64,000 bases of DNA from Sphingomonas naphthae (GTDB lineage: Bacteria; Pseudomonadota; Alphaproteobacteria; Sphingomonadales; Sphingomonadaceae). Below, one piece after another: positions 42,047 to 51,873 of the stretch; the stretch's first letter is position 1; each line of letters opens with the position of its first letter. The position numbers and the translations under genes were made by a program. The stretch lies in the NCBI RefSeq assembly GCF_028607085.1, contig NZ_CP117411.1, forward strand, positions 2,604,001-2,668,000. Reading direction: 5' to 3'. The notes beneath the pieces are model-generated. The model saw only the letters and a list, made by a program, of their open reading frames with translations, was not told where the DNA came from and searched no databases.

Positions 42047-43675
42047 ATGCCGAAACATGCCGTCGCGGGCTTCGCCCTCCTTCTCTCCGGCCCGGCGCTC
42101 GCCGCGCCGCCGCCCGCGCCCAAGCTGATCGTGGCGATCGCGGTCGATCAATTCTCGGCCGATCTCTACGGCGAATATCGCGGCGTCTTCACCGATGGGA
42201 TGAAGCGGCTCGGCAGCGGCGTGGTCTTTCCGCAGGGCTATCAGAGCCATGCCGCGACCGAGACCTGCCCCGGCCATTCGACCATGCTGACGGGATCGCG
42301 CCCGGCCCGCACCGGCATCATCGCCAACACCTGGTTCGATCAGTCGATCGCCCGCGCGGACAAGGCGGTCTATTGCGCCGAGGACGAAAGCGCGCCCGGC
42401 AGCAGCGCGAAGGATTATGTCGCCTCGGTCGGCCATCTGAAGGTGCCCACTCTGGGTGACCGGATGAAGGTCGTGACACCGGCCAGCCGCGTTGTGGCGG
42501 TCGCGGGCAAGGATCGCGCCGCGCTGATGATGGGCGGGCACAACACCGATCAGCTGTGGTTCTGGGCCGGCAAGAGCTTCGTCACCCTGGCCGATCGCAC
42601 CGCGCCGCCGCCCGCCACCGTCACGCGGGTCAATTCGCTGGTCGAAAACCAGCTCGCCCGCCCGGCGAAGATCGCGCTGCCGCCGGTCTGCGCGGGCCGC
42701 AGCGTCGCGGTGCCGCTCGGCGAGCGGAGCGTCGGGACGCTGCCGGAGGTGAAGGCGGGCGATGCCGGCGCCTTCCGCATGTCGCCCAGCTTCGACGCCG
42801 ACGTGGCGGACCTCGCCATCGGCCTGCTCGACGAGATGAAGCTGGGGCGCGGCGCCGCGACCGATCTGCTCACCGTCTCCTTCTCGGCGACCGATTATGT
42901 CGGCCACGGGCGCGGCACCGAGGGGGCGGAAATGTGCACCCAGCTGATCGCGCTCGATCACAGCGTCGGCCGGCTGCTGACCGCGCTCGACAAGAGCGGC
43001 GTGCCCTATGTGGTCGAACTGACCGCCGACCATGGCGGCCACGATCTGCCCGAGCGCAACACGGCGCGCGGCATCGCCGACGCCCAGCGGGTCGAACGCG
43101 CGCTGGCGCCGAGCGAGCTGGCCAAGGTGCTGGCGGCGGAATTTCCGGCGCTGAAGGACATCAAGCCGCTGCTCTACGGCGACGGGGCGTTCGGCGATTT
43201 CTATCTGTCGAAGGCGGTGCCCGCCACGATCCGTCCGCAGGTGCTGTCGTCGCTCCGCGCGAAACTGCTGGCGCACGATCAGGTCGCCGAGGTGCTGACG
43301 GCCGAGGAACTGCGCAAGATGGCGATGCCGCAGCCGCCGGTGGACGAATGGTCGCTGGCCGAGCGCGCCCGCGCGTCGTTTGACGCGGACCGGTCGGGCG
43401 ATCTGGTCGTGCTGCTGAAACCGCACGTCACCCCGATCAGCGATACGAAGGGCTCGGTCGCGACGCACGGCTCGCCGTGGAATTACGACCGGCGCGTGCC
43501 GATCCTGTTCTGGTGGCCGGGCGCCACCGCCTTCGAGCAGCCGCTGCCGACCGAGACGGTGGATATCCTGCCGACGCTGGCCGCGCTCATAAAACTGCCG
43601 GTGCCGGCCGAGGAAATCGACGGCCATTGCCTCGATCTGGATGCGGGCGCGGGGACGACCTGCCCGGTGAAATGA
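42047..43675 (+). CDS. SPAP-type alkaline phosphatase
   Basis: 542 residues with signal peptide (AVAGFALLLSGPALA). Alkaline-phosphatase superfamily site: Asp33 in IAVDQFSADL, probable nucleophile Thr73 in TETCPGHSTML, Asn94, and the Lys155-x-Arg157 pair in VAGKDRAALM, as in PafA/SPAP enzymes that act on phosphomonoesters. Second metal site: FSATDYVGHGRG, LTADHGGH and THGSPWNYDRRVPILFWWPG. Exported phosphate scavenging is the likely role. Residue assignments follow known relatives, not structure. Confidence 0.88.
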   Translation: MPKHAVAGFALLLSGPALAAPPPAPKLIVAIAVDQFSADLYGEYRGVFTDGMKRLGSGVVFPQGYQSHAATETCPGHSTMLTGSRPARTGIIANTWFDQSIARADKAVYCAEDESAPGSSAKDYVASVGHLKVPTLGDRMKVVTPASRVVAVAGKDRAALMMGGHNTDQLWFWAGKSFVTLADRTAPPPATVTRVNSLVENQLARPAKIALPPVCAGRSVAVPLGERSVGTLPEVKAGDAGAFRMSPSFDADVADLAIGLLDEMKLGRGAATDLLTVSFSATDYVGHGRGTEGAEMCTQLIALDHSVGRLLTALDKSGVPYVVELTADHGGHDLPERNTARGIADAQRVERALAPSELAKVLAAEFPALKDIKPLLYGDGAFGDFYLSKAVPATIRPQVLSSLRAKLLAHDQVAEVLTAEELRKMAMPQPPVDEWSLAERARASFDADRSGDLVVLLKPHVTPISDTKGSVATHGSPWNYDRRVPILFWWPGATAFEQPLPTETVDILPTLAALIKLPVPAEEIDGHCLDLDAGAGTTCPVK

Positions 43676-43743
43676 GGGGTTCCGCAGAGGGGGCGTAGCG
43701 CCCCCTCGCCTCGCGCGCGCGGCGCTGCTATCGCACCTGCCAG

Positions 43744-45999
43744 ATGACCGACCCGCTCGACCAGATCGTGGATGCGCCCTTCGATAGCGCGCTATCCGAA
43801 CGCTACCTCGTCTATGCCATGTCCACCATCACCGCGCGCTCGCTGCCGGATGTGCGGGACGGGCTGAAGCCGGTGCATCGCCGGCTGCTGTGGGGGATGC
43901 GGCTGCTGCGGCTCGATCCGGCGGCCGGCTACAAGAAATGCGCCCGCGTCGTCGGCGACGTGATGGGCAAATACCACCCGCACGGCGACGCATCGATCTA
44001 CGACGCGATGGTGCGGCTCGCCCAGCCCTTCTCGCTGCGTTACCCCCTGGTCGACGGCCAGGGCAATTTCGGCAACGTCGACGGCGATAACGCGGCGGCC
44101 ATGCGCTATACCGAGGCGCGGCTGACGGCGGCGGCGGGCGAGCTGATGGCGGGGCTCGACGAGGGCACCGTCGCCTTCCGCCCGACCTATAATGGCGAGG
44201 AGGAAGAGCCCGAGGTCTTCCCCGGCCTGTTCCCCAATCTGCTGGCCAATGGCGCGAGCGGCATCGCCGTCGGCATGGCGACGTCGATCCCGCCGCACAA
44301 CGTGGCCGAGCTGGTCGATGCCGCGATCCACCTGATCGACCGGCCCGAGGGCGATCCGCGCGAGCTGATGGCGTTCGTGAAGGGGCCGGACTTTCCGACC
44401 GGCGGCTTCGTGGTGGACAGCGCCGCCGCCATCGCCGAGGCCTATGCCACCGGGCGCGGCAGCTTCCGCGTGCGGGCGCGCTGGGCCGAGGAGCGCGAGA
44501 AGGGCGGCGGCTGGACCATCGTCGTCACCGAGACGCCCTATCAGGTGCCCAAGGCCAAGCTGATCGAGCAAATTGCCCAGCTGATCGCCGACAAGAAACT
44601 CCCGATCCTGGCCGACGTGCGCGACGAGAGCGACGAGGCGATCCGCATCGTGATCGAGCCGCGCAGCCGCACCGTCGACCCCAGGGTGCTGATGGACGGT
44701 CTGTTCCGCATGACCGATCTGGAAGTGCGGGTGCCCTTGAACCTCAACGTGCTCGACAAGGATCGCACGCCGGGGGTGATGGGGCTCAAGCAGGCGCTGA
44801 CGGCGTGGCTGGAGCATCAGTTCGACGTGCTGGTGCGCAAATCGCGCTGGCGGCTGGAGAAGATCGCCGACCGGATCGAACTGCTCGACGGTTACCTTAT
44901 CACCTACCTCAATCTCGACCGGGTGATCGCGATCATCCGCGAGGAGGACGAGCCCAAGCCGGTGCTGATGGCCGAATTCGACCTGACCGACCGGCAGGCC
45001 GAGGCGATCCTCAACATGCGGCTGCGATCGCTCCGCAAGCTGGAGGAGATGGAGCTGCGCAAGGAGCGGGCGAAGCTCGACGAGGAGGGCAAGGGCCTCC
45101 AGGCGCTGATCGACAGCCCGGCGCGGCAGCGCACGCGGATGAAGCGCGATCTGGAGAAATTGAGGGAGCGCTACGGCCCGGAGACCCCGCTCGGCCGCCG
45201 CCGCACCGACATCGAGGAACAGGGCCTCGCCCGCGAAATCCCGCTGGAGGCGATGATCGAGCGCGAGCCGATCACCGTGATCCTGTCGCAGCGCGGCTGG
45301 ATTCGCGCGATGTCCGGCCACCGCGATCTCGCCGCCGCAGATACGCTGAAGTTCAAGGAGGGCGACGGCCCCGCCTTCGCCTTCCACGCGCAGACGACCG
45401 ACAAGGTGCTGATGGCGACCGATACCGGCCGCTTCTACACGCTGGCGGCCGACAAACTGCCCGGCGGGCGCGGGTTCGGCGAGCCGGTGCGGCTGATGGT
45501 GGACGTGGAGAATGACGCGCAGGTGATGGCGCTGTGGACGGCCAAGCCCGCGCAGAAGCTGCTGCTGGCGGCATCCGACGGCAAGGGCTTCGTCGCGCTG
45601 ACCTCCGAACTGCTCGCCGAGACGCGCAAGGGGCGGCAGGTCGTCAACCTCAAGACTGGCATCAAGCTGAAGATCGTCCGGGCCATCGCCGCGCAGGACG
45701 ATTATATCGCGGCGATCGGCGACAATCGGAAGATGGTGGTGTTCCCGATCGGCGAGCTGCCCGAACTGGCGCGCGGGCAAGGCGCGCAGATCCAGCGCTA
45801 TCGCGACGGCGGGCTGTCCGACGCGATCAGCTTCCGCCTGTCGGACGGGCTGAGCTGGGCGATGGGCGGCGACAGCGGGCGGACGCGGACCGAGGCCGAT
45901 CTGGGCCCCTGGCGCGCGGCGCGGGGGGCGGCGGGCCGGATGCCGCCGACCGGATTCCCGCGCGACAACCGCTTCCAGATTGGCCCGGAAAGAGCATGA
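43744..45999 (+). CDS. parC: DNA topoisomerase IV subunit A
   Basis: 751 residues. The catalytic tyrosine is Tyr122 in [12 protein letters not shown]. The N-terminal GyrA/ParC block [16 protein letters not shown]-type sequence is seen as [19 protein letters not shown]. The C-terminal part has degenerate beta-propeller blades, and there is no GyrA box, supporting ParC over GyrA. In the quinolone pocket the sequence is [13 protein letters not shown], with Ala83 where E. coli ParC has Ser80. Preceded by a short GC-rich gap after the phosphatase. Confidence 0.95.
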   Translation: MTDPLDQIVDAPFDSALSERYLVYAMSTITARSLPDVRDGLKPVHRRLLWGMRLLRLDPAAGYKKCARVVGDVMGKYHPHGDASIYDAMVRLAQPFSLRYPLVDGQGNFGNVDGDNAAAMRYTEARLTAAAGELMAGLDEGTVAFRPTYNGEEEEPEVFPGLFPNLLANGASGIAVGMATSIPPHNVAELVDAAIHLIDRPEGDPRELMAFVKGPDFPTGGFVVDSAAAIAEAYATGRGSFRVRARWAEEREKGGGWTIVVTETPYQVPKAKLIEQIAQLIADKKLPILADVRDESDEAIRIVIEPRSRTVDPRVLMDGLFRMTDLEVRVPLNLNVLDKDRTPGVMGLKQALTAWLEHQFDVLVRKSRWRLEKIADRIELLDGYLITYLNLDRVIAIIREEDEPKPVLMAEFDLTDRQAEAILNMRLRSLRKLEEMELRKERAKLDEEGKGLQALIDSPARQRTRMKRDLEKLRERYGPETPLGRRRTDIEEQGLAREIPLEAMIEREPITVILSQRGWIRAMSGHRDLAAADTLKFKEGDGPAFAFHAQTTDKVLMATDTGRFYTLAADKLPGGRGFGEPVRLMVDVENDAQVMALWTAKPAQKLLLAASDGKGFVALTSELLAETRKGRQVVNLKTGIKLKIVRAIAAQDDYIAAIGDNRKMVVFPIGELPELARGQGAQIQRYRDGGLSDAISFRLSDGLSWAMGGDSGRTRTEADLGPWRAARGAAGRMPPTGFPRDNRFQIGPERA

Positions 46000-46030
46000 T
46001 TTGTTAACCAACTCGTGCGATTAACGTCAA

Positions 46031-47755
46031 ATGCACGCTGCCAAGGCCCAGTGGGACGACCCGACCGGAACGATCGCGACGATCATGCGCGACGTCCCCT
46101 CGTCGGCTGACGAGAGTGACTGGGGCCGCCGGCGCCAGCTGCTGCTCGATGCCCTGCCGATCGCATCCGGCATCTTCGAGGCGCGCGAAAACTGCGTCGT
46201 CGCCACCGCCACCAACAGCCGGCTCGACAATCTGCTCAACGCCGGGCTCGACGGGGTCGACGCGCACTGGCTGAACCACGCGCTCGAGCATTTCCTCGCC
46301 ACCGGGGACGAGAGCCTCGAGCTGGAATGGCAGCGCGAGGAAGTCGGCCAGCGCCACTTCACCGTCCGCCTCCACCGCATCGCGCCGACCGACAATACCG
46401 CCCGCTGCGTCGCCAGCTTCGTCGATCGCACCGCGCAGGTCGAAACCGAACGCTCGCTCCGCACGGAGATGCTGCACGACAGCCTTACCGGCCTGCCCAA
46501 CCGCCTCGCCTTCAACGAAGCGGTGGACGAGGCGATCGCCGGGGAAGAGGATAAGGAGGCCTATGCCGTCCTGATCGTCGATCTCAAGCGGTTCAGCCGG
46601 ATCAACGAATGTATGGGATCGATGGCCGGCGACGAGCTGATCATCACCGTCGCGCGCCGCATGATGGCCAGCCTGCGCGACGGCGACATTCTCGCCCGCC
46701 TCGGCGGCAACGAATTCGGCATATTGCTGCGGCTGGGCGACGGCCCCGGCGACGCGCTGCATGCCGCCAAGCGGATTTCGGCCGCGCTCGCCTCGCCGAT
46801 CCGCCTGTCCGAACTGGAGATCCGCATCGATTGCGCGGTGGGCTGCGCCCTCCTCAGCCGCCAGGTGGCGGGTGCGGGCGATCTGATCCGCAACGCGCAG
46901 GTCGCGCTGAAGCGCGCCAAGAATACCGGCAAGGTCGAAGTCTATCAGCCGGGCGAAGTGAACGCCGCGCGCCGCCGCTTCAGCCTGGAAACCCAGCTGC
47001 GCCGCGCGATCGACGCCGACGAGCTGAGCCTCCACTTCCAGCCGCTGGTCGATCTCGACAAGGGCGGCATCTCCGGCTTCGAGGCGCTCGCGCGCTGGAC
47101 GCCGCCGGGTGGCGCGCCGATCTCGCCGGTGGAATTCATCCCCGTGGCCGAGGAATGCGGCCTGATCGTGCCGCTGGGCCGCTGGGTGATGGACGCCGCC
47201 GCGCGCACGCTCGCCGATTGGGATCGCCAGCTGGGGGCGCCGAGCGACCTCTATTTCTCGGTCAACGTGTCGGCCGTGCAGCTCCAGCGCGACGATGTGG
47301 CGGGCCATGTCGCATCCGTGCTGGCCGATCACCGCATCGCCGGCAGCCGGATCACGCTGGAACTCACCGAAAGCTCGATCATCGCCGATCCCGAGCGCGC
47401 CAAGCGCGTGGTGGTGGCCCTGAAGGATCTCGACGCCGCGATCGCAATGGACGATTTCGGGACGGGCTATTCCAGCCTCGCCTTCCTACAGAAGCTGCCG
47501 ATCGACATCTTGAAGATCGACCGCAGCTTCGTGTCGGGGATGCTGGGCGACCGCGACGCCGTCGCCATCGTCCGCGCCGTACTCAGCCTCGCCGACGCGC
47601 TGGGGATGCGGACGACCGCCGAGGGTATCGAGACGGTCGAACTGGCGCAGACCCTGACGGCGCTGGGCTGCACGACGGGCCAGGGCTATTATTGGTCGAA
47701 GCCGCTGCCGGCCGACCAGGCGCTGGATTATTATCGGGCACGGCACGTCGGCTGA
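46031..47755 (+). CDS. EAL-domain c-di-GMP phosphodiesterase with degenerate GGDEF
   Basis: 574 residues with three parts: a PAS-like N-terminal region (about 35-140), a GGDEF domain (about 145-305) with the active site changed to GGNEF at residues 225-229, and an EAL domain from about 315 with intact E351-A-L, ENSVSAVQL-type and DDFGTGYSSLAFLQKLPID and KIDRSFV motifs. The EAL part should be catalytic; the GGDEF part may bind GTP or be inert. No transmembrane segment. Divergent neighbours give no clear target. Confidence 0.9.
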   Translation: MHAAKAQWDDPTGTIATIMRDVPSSADESDWGRRRQLLLDALPIASGIFEARENCVVATATNSRLDNLLNAGLDGVDAHWLNHALEHFLATGDESLELEWQREEVGQRHFTVRLHRIAPTDNTARCVASFVDRTAQVETERSLRTEMLHDSLTGLPNRLAFNEAVDEAIAGEEDKEAYAVLIVDLKRFSRINECMGSMAGDELIITVARRMMASLRDGDILARLGGNEFGILLRLGDGPGDALHAAKRISAALASPIRLSELEIRIDCAVGCALLSRQVAGAGDLIRNAQVALKRAKNTGKVEVYQPGEVNAARRRFSLETQLRRAIDADELSLHFQPLVDLDKGGISGFEALARWTPPGGAPISPVEFIPVAEECGLIVPLGRWVMDAAARTLADWDRQLGAPSDLYFSVNVSAVQLQRDDVAGHVASVLADHRIAGSRITLELTESSIIADPERAKRVVVALKDLDAAIAMDDFGTGYSSLAFLQKLPIDILKIDRSFVSGMLGDRDAVAIVRAVLSLADALGMRTTAEGIETVELAQTLTALGCTTGQGYYWSKPLPADQALDYYRARHVG

Positions 47756-47802
47756 CGAATTGCCGTTCGATCGAAGAGGCTGACCTCACACTTTCCACCC
47801 AA

Positions 47803-47873
47803 CCGTTCGTGTCGAGCGAAGTCGAGACACCTGCGCATGGCGCACGTCCCTCGACTTCGCTCGGGACGAACGG
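47803..47873. repeat. Dispersed inverted repeat, CCGTTCGT type, copy 2
   Basis: Begins CCGTTCGTGTCGAGCG and ends CGCTCGGGACGAACGG, almost the same as copy 1 at 23225-23295. It lies between the convergent EAL gene and the CCA gene, where a hairpin could end both transcripts. Confidence 0.85.
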
Positions 47874-47890
47874 CGGAATGGGGAGCCGGC

Positions 47891-49099
47891 TCAGCCCCGC
47901 TCCATCACCGCTCGCACCGCCGCATCGGCGATCTCCGCCTGCCGCGCCTCCCCCGGAAAATCCTCCGCCACCCATATCCGCTCGACCGCCTTCAACGTCG
48001 CCGCCACCTGTGGCCCGGCGGTGAGGCCGCGTGCGATCAGGTCGCCGCCGCCGATGGCGAGGCGCGGACGGGTCCAGTCCAGCACCGCCGCCGCGTCCGC
48101 CACCGGCCCGTCGCCGAGCAGGATGCGATCAGCCGTGGCGAGGCCGCCGATCTCGAAGGCGGTGTGCAGCGGGCGCGGGGCGACCTCACCCTTCCCCGCC
48201 AGCACGAGGCGCTGTTCGATCGCCTTGGACAGTTTCAGCCGCCGCGCGATGCCGGCCGCCGCGTCGGCGGGCACCAGCGCCGCCAGCCGCCGCACCGGAT
48301 CGCCCGCCACCCCGGCCTCGCCCTCGCGCGCGACCAGCCGCGCCAGCCGGTCGAGCCCCGCGCCGTCGATCTCGGGCAGCACCGGGCGCAGCACCTGCCC
48401 CTCCAGCATCAGCCGCACCGCCGGCACCGGATCGGCGACCGCCAGCAGCTTGGTCAATTCCCCCGCGATCCGCTCGCGCGACAGCGCCATCAGGTCGTTG
48501 GCCCGCGCGACGCAGGCGTCGTAGGAGGCGGCGTCGGGCGCGCCCCGGCCGAAGCGGGCGTGGAAGCGGAAGAAGCGCAGCAGGCGGAGATGATCCTCGG
48601 CGATGCGGGTCAGCGGATCGCCGATGAAGCGGACGAGGCCGGCGGCCAGATCGCCCAGCCCATCGAAATAATCATGCACCGCGCCGGTCAGGGGGTCGGC
48701 CGAGAGGGCGTTGATGGTGAAGTCGCGCCGCGCGGCATCCTCCGCCCAGTCGGTGGTGAAGGCCACCGTCGCGCGGCGGCCATCGGTGGTGACGTCGCGG
48801 CGGAGCGTGGTGATCTCGGTCGGGTGGCCGCCGGCCGTCGCGGTGACGGTGCCGTGGGCGATCATGGTCGGGGTGCTCCAGTGCGGCAGGCCCGCCGTCT
48901 TGAGCCGCGCGACCACCGCCTCGGGCTCCAGCCGGGTCGCGCAGTCGATATCGTCGGGCGCCAGCCCCAGCAACGTATCGCGCACCCAGCCGCCGATATA
49001 GCGGGTCGCGCCGTCGCCCGCGTCGAGCGCGGCCATCAGCGCGGCCATCGCGACGGGGTCGCGGGTGGCGGGGGGGACCGGAACCCGATCGCCCCCCAT
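47891..49099 (-). CDS. cca: CCA tRNA nucleotidyltransferase
   Basis: 402 residues from the ATG at 49099. Nucleotidyltransferase head with RYIGGWVRDTLLGL and DDIDCATRL (the two catalytic acids), REFTINALSADPLTG-type block (seen as RRDFTINALSADPLTG), and the RNA-binding neck with RFIGDPLTRIAEDHLRLLRF. Adds or repairs the tRNA 3' CCA end. Length is normal for the alphaproteobacterial class II enzyme. Met19 (49048) is a possible shorter start. Confidence 0.93.
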   Translation of the reverse strand: MGGDRVPVPPATRDPVAMAALMAALDAGDGATRYIGGWVRDTLLGLAPDDIDCATRLEPEAVVARLKTAGLPHWSTPTMIAHGTVTATAGGHPTEITTLRRDVTTDGRRATVAFTTDWAEDAARRDFTINALSADPLTGAVHDYFDGLGDLAAGLVRFIGDPLTRIAEDHLRLLRFFRFHARFGRGAPDAASYDACVARANDLMALSRERIAGELTKLLAVADPVPAVRLMLEGQVLRPVLPEIDGAGLDRLARLVAREGEAGVAGDPVRRLAALVPADAAAGIARRLKLSKAIEQRLVLAGKGEVAPRPLHTAFEIGGLATADRILLGDGPVADAAAVLDWTRPRLAIGGGDLIARGLTAGPQVAATLKAVERIWVAEDFPGEARQAEIADAAVRAVMERG

Positions 49100-49102
49100 C
49101 AC

Positions 49103-49186
49103 CCGTTCGTCCCGAGCGAAGTCGAGGGACGTTCCCCAAGCGGTGCGTCCAGTGGCACGTCCCTCGACTTCGCTCGGGACGAACGG
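49103..49186. repeat. Dispersed inverted repeat, CCGTTCGT type, copy 3
   Basis: Arms CCGTTCGTCCCGAGCGAAG and its complement at the right end pair almost perfectly over about 28 nt, with a longer middle than the other copies. It lies in the 99-nt gap between nudL and cca and stops only 3 nt before the cca start codon. Confidence 0.88.
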
Positions 49187-49198
49187 GCTACCTTACTT

Positions 49199-49792
49199 TC
49201 ACACATGGCCGAGCCGCATCCCGACATTGCCCAGCATCGCGGCCGTTGCGCCCCACACCCGCCATTCGCGCCACATCATCGCGCGGAAGTGGCGGATCGC
49301 GCCCATATGTTCGGCGCTTTCCTCGGTCCAGCTTGCCGGATCGAACAGGGTCGCCAGCGGCACCTCGAAGATGGCATCCACCTCCGCCTCGCGCCGCACC
49401 AGCGGCAGATCGGGCGGGACCACGCCGATCACGGGGTGGATCAGGAAGCCGCTGCCGGTGCGATAGGGCTCGATCCGCCCGACCACTTCCACGTCGGTCG
49501 CGCGCAGGCCGACTTCCTCCCACGCCTCGCGCAGCGCCGCCGCCTCCAGGCTGGCGTCGGCGGGATCGACCTTGCCGCCGGGCAGCGCCACCTGCCCCGC
49601 GTGATCGCGCAGGCCGGCGTGGCGCTGGGTGAGGATCACGCCGGGATCGGGCCGGTCGGTGATCGCCACCAGCACGGCGGCCGCGCGCGGATCGGGCAGA
49701 TCCTCCAGTTCGGGCAGATCGGCACGATACAGCACCGCCCCCTCGGCCAGCGGCCGCGCGAGCGCCGCGCGCAGGCGATCGGCCAACCTCAT
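49199..49792 (-). CDS. Nudix hydrolase, NudL/CoA-pyrophosphatase-like
   Basis: 197 residues. The Nudix box is at about residues 74-96 (GGKVDPADASLEAAALREAW, then EEVGL), with QVALPGG ahead of it, the arrangement of CoA diphosphatases. Probable role is hydrolysis of CoA or another nucleoside diphosphate derivative. The start at 49792 overlaps the DUF1285 stop by 4 nt. Start chosen from overlap and from homologue-like MRLADRLRAALA. Confidence 0.88.
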   Translation of the reverse strand: MRLADRLRAALARPLAEGAVLYRADLPELEDLPDPRAAAVLVAITDRPDPGVILTQRHAGLRDHAGQVALPGGKVDPADASLEAAALREAWEEVGLRATDVEVVGRIEPYRTGSGFLIHPVIGVVPPDLPLVRREAEVDAIFEVPLATLFDPASWTEESAEHMGAIRHFRAMMWREWRVWGATAAMLGNVGMRLGHV

Positions 49793-50355
49793 GCGGAGAA
49801 AGCGAAGAAGGCGCCGGCGCTCCAAAGGCCGGGCGGATCGCCTGCTTCCGCCAGCGCGAGTTCGGCCAGTTCGTAATAGACCGGGCGCGCCAGCAGCGCC
49901 TCCAGCCCGCCGCGCACCTCGAGATAGGGCTGCGCGCCCTCGCCCCGATCGTGGAAGCGCAGCGGATGCGCCGGCCCGGCCACCACCAGATCGCCGGTGT
50001 TCAGCCGGAACGCCAGCCGCCGCGCCGGCCCCTCGCCCTCGCTCACCACCTCGACCGCGACGAAGGCGGCATCCTCGACCGCGATGTCCAGCTTCTCGAC
50101 CGGCGTGACCAGCACATGCCGCCCATCCGCCTCGCGCCGCAGGATCGTCGAGAACAGCCGCACCATCGCCGGCCGCCCGATCGGCGAGCCCTCGTGAAAC
50201 CACGTCCCGTCGCGCGCGATCCGCATCTGGCTGTCGCCGCAATGCGCCGGATTCCATTTCTCCACCGGCGGCAACCGCCGCTCCTCCACCGCGCGCGCGA
50301 TCTCGGCGAGCGACAGGCTGGCGATCTCTTCGGGCGGGGGGGCGCTCTCGGGCAT
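49789..50355 (-). CDS. DUF1285-family protein
   Basis: 188 residues. Starts MPESAPPPEEIASLSLAEIA; the family block PPVEKWNPAHCGDSQMRIA, with TWFHEGSPIGRPAMVRLFS, is near residues 29-65. DUF1285 proteins have no assigned biochemical function. It is commonly followed by a Nudix gene and cca in alphaproteobacteria; here it overlaps nudL, so these are one unit. Confidence 0.87.
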   Translation of the reverse strand: MPESAPPPEEIASLSLAEIARAVEERRLPPVEKWNPAHCGDSQMRIARDGTWFHEGSPIGRPAMVRLFSTILRREADGRHVLVTPVEKLDIAVEDAAFVAVEVVSEGEGPARRLAFRLNTGDLVVAGPAHPLRFHDRGEGAQPYLEVRGGLEALLARPVYYELAELALAEAGDPPGLWSAGAFFAFSA

Positions 50356-50464
50356 GGCGATGCCCTATCGGCTTTCCGGGGCGGTGGTAAGGGGGCGGGC
50401 GCCGCGCCGCCGGTTGCGATCGCCCCGCGCACGATGCAGGATCGTGCCTTCCGGGGGGATGAGC

Positions 50465-51748
50465 ATGGCGGATCACACGATCGCAAACCGGGCCGCGCCC
50501 ATCGCGCCGGCCGAGCGGATCGACACGCTCGATGTGCTGCGCGGGGTCGCGATCTGCGGCATCCTGCTGATGAACATTCCGTGGATGGGGTTGAGCTGGA
50601 ACCTCGGCCATCCGCCCTTCCCCGCCGTGCCCGATCGCGACTGGATCGCTTATTCTGTGCAGTCGCTGCTGTTCGAGGGGACGATGCGCGGGCTCTTCAC
50701 GCTGCTGTTCGGCGCGGGGATGCTGCTGATGCTGCGGCGGGTGGAGGTGGACGGGCTGGCCGCGCCGGTCGAGGCGTGGGTGCGGCGCTGTTGCGCGCTG
50801 CTGCTGCTCGCGATCGTGCAGTTCGGATTGCTGCTGTGGCCGGGCGAAATCCTGTTCAACTACGGCATCACCGGCCTCTTCCTGCTGCCGTTCCGCCGCA
50901 TCCGCCCGCGCTGGCTGATCGCCATCGCCGCGTGCCTGCTGACGCTCCATGCCGTGCATGACGGGATCGACAGCGCGCATGAGGCGGCGGTCGTCCGCGC
51001 CGGGGATGCCGCGCTGGCCGCGCCGCTGCCCCGCAGCCCCCAGCAGGAGCGCCGCATCATCGCGCGCGCCGAAGTCCTCTCCGGCATCGAGCCCACCGCC
51101 GAATCGCTGGCCGAGGAGCGCGAGCAGCGGCTGCATTTCCCCTCGGTCTGGCGGTGGAGCGTCGAGAATTGGGCCTATTACAATGTCGAGTTCAATGCCT
51201 GGCCGTCGATCCTGGAATCGCTCGGCTTCATGCTGGTCGGCATGGCGCTGTTCCGCGCCGGCATCCTCACCGGGCAGCGGCGAACGGGCTTCTACGCGGG
51301 GCTGGCGGCGGGCGGCTATGCCATCGGGCTGGCGCTGCGCGGCGTGGCGCTGTGGCTCGACTGGCGCGCGGGCTTCCATATCGATCCGACCGCGACGACC
51401 TATCACGGCATCGTCTATGAGCCCGCGCGGCTGGCGATGACGATCGGCAATGTCGGCGCGGTGATCGCCTTGCTCAAGGCCGGGTGGATCGGCCGCGCGG
51501 CGCCGTTGAAGGCGTTGGGGCGGATGGCGCTTACCACCTACCTCCTCCAGTCGCTCGTCACCGCGATCCTCTTCTACGCGCTGGGCTATTACGAGGCGTT
51601 CGGCTTCGCCACGCTGATGGGCGTCGCGGCGCTGATCTGGGTCGTGACGGCGGCCTTCGCCATGTGGTGGCTGAGGCGGCACGCGATGGGGCCGGTCGAA
51701 CGGCTGCTGCGGATCATGGCCTATGGCCGCCCGGCGGTGGCGGGCTGA
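50465..51748 (+). CDS. DUF418-family membrane protein (YeiB-like)
   Basis: 427 residues with about nine membrane segments. The N-terminal signature is RIDTLDVLRGVAICGILLMN, and the C-terminal DUF418 domain includes LGRMALTTYLLQSLV and LLRIMAYGRP. ATG 50465 is preferred because the GGGGGG run lies 5 nt before it; an ATG at 50459 is too close to that run. Function of the family is unknown; it is thought to be a transporter or acyltransferase-like protein. Confidence 0.85.
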   Translation: MADHTIANRAAPIAPAERIDTLDVLRGVAICGILLMNIPWMGLSWNLGHPPFPAVPDRDWIAYSVQSLLFEGTMRGLFTLLFGAGMLLMLRRVEVDGLAAPVEAWVRRCCALLLLAIVQFGLLLWPGEILFNYGITGLFLLPFRRIRPRWLIAIAACLLTLHAVHDGIDSAHEAAVVRAGDAALAAPLPRSPQQERRIIARAEVLSGIEPTAESLAEEREQRLHFPSVWRWSVENWAYYNVEFNAWPSILESLGFMLVGMALFRAGILTGQRRTGFYAGLAAGGYAIGLALRGVALWLDWRAGFHIDPTATTYHGIVYEPARLAMTIGNVGAVIALLKAGWIGRAAPLKALGRMALTTYLLQSLVTAILFYALGYYEAFGFATLMGVAALIWVVTAAFAMWWLRRHAMGPVERLLRIMAYGRPAVAG

Positions 51749-51873
51749 AGTCCGTTGCAAATTGCGCGGGCGGGGGGTTTCCGCTAAGGCGCCCGCTCCC
51801 GCCTCGGCCGCGCGTCACCCGCTGACGCTGCGGCCGGGGCGCCTCTCTTTAGCAGCCTCCCGAAGGAGAGCCG

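Noticed and set aside
49199-51760. An 853-codon minus-strand frame spanning nudL, the DUF1285 gene and DUF418
   Set aside because: Only the last 197 codons (NudL) show a real domain. The rest is antisense to DUF418 or out of frame with the DUF1285 gene.
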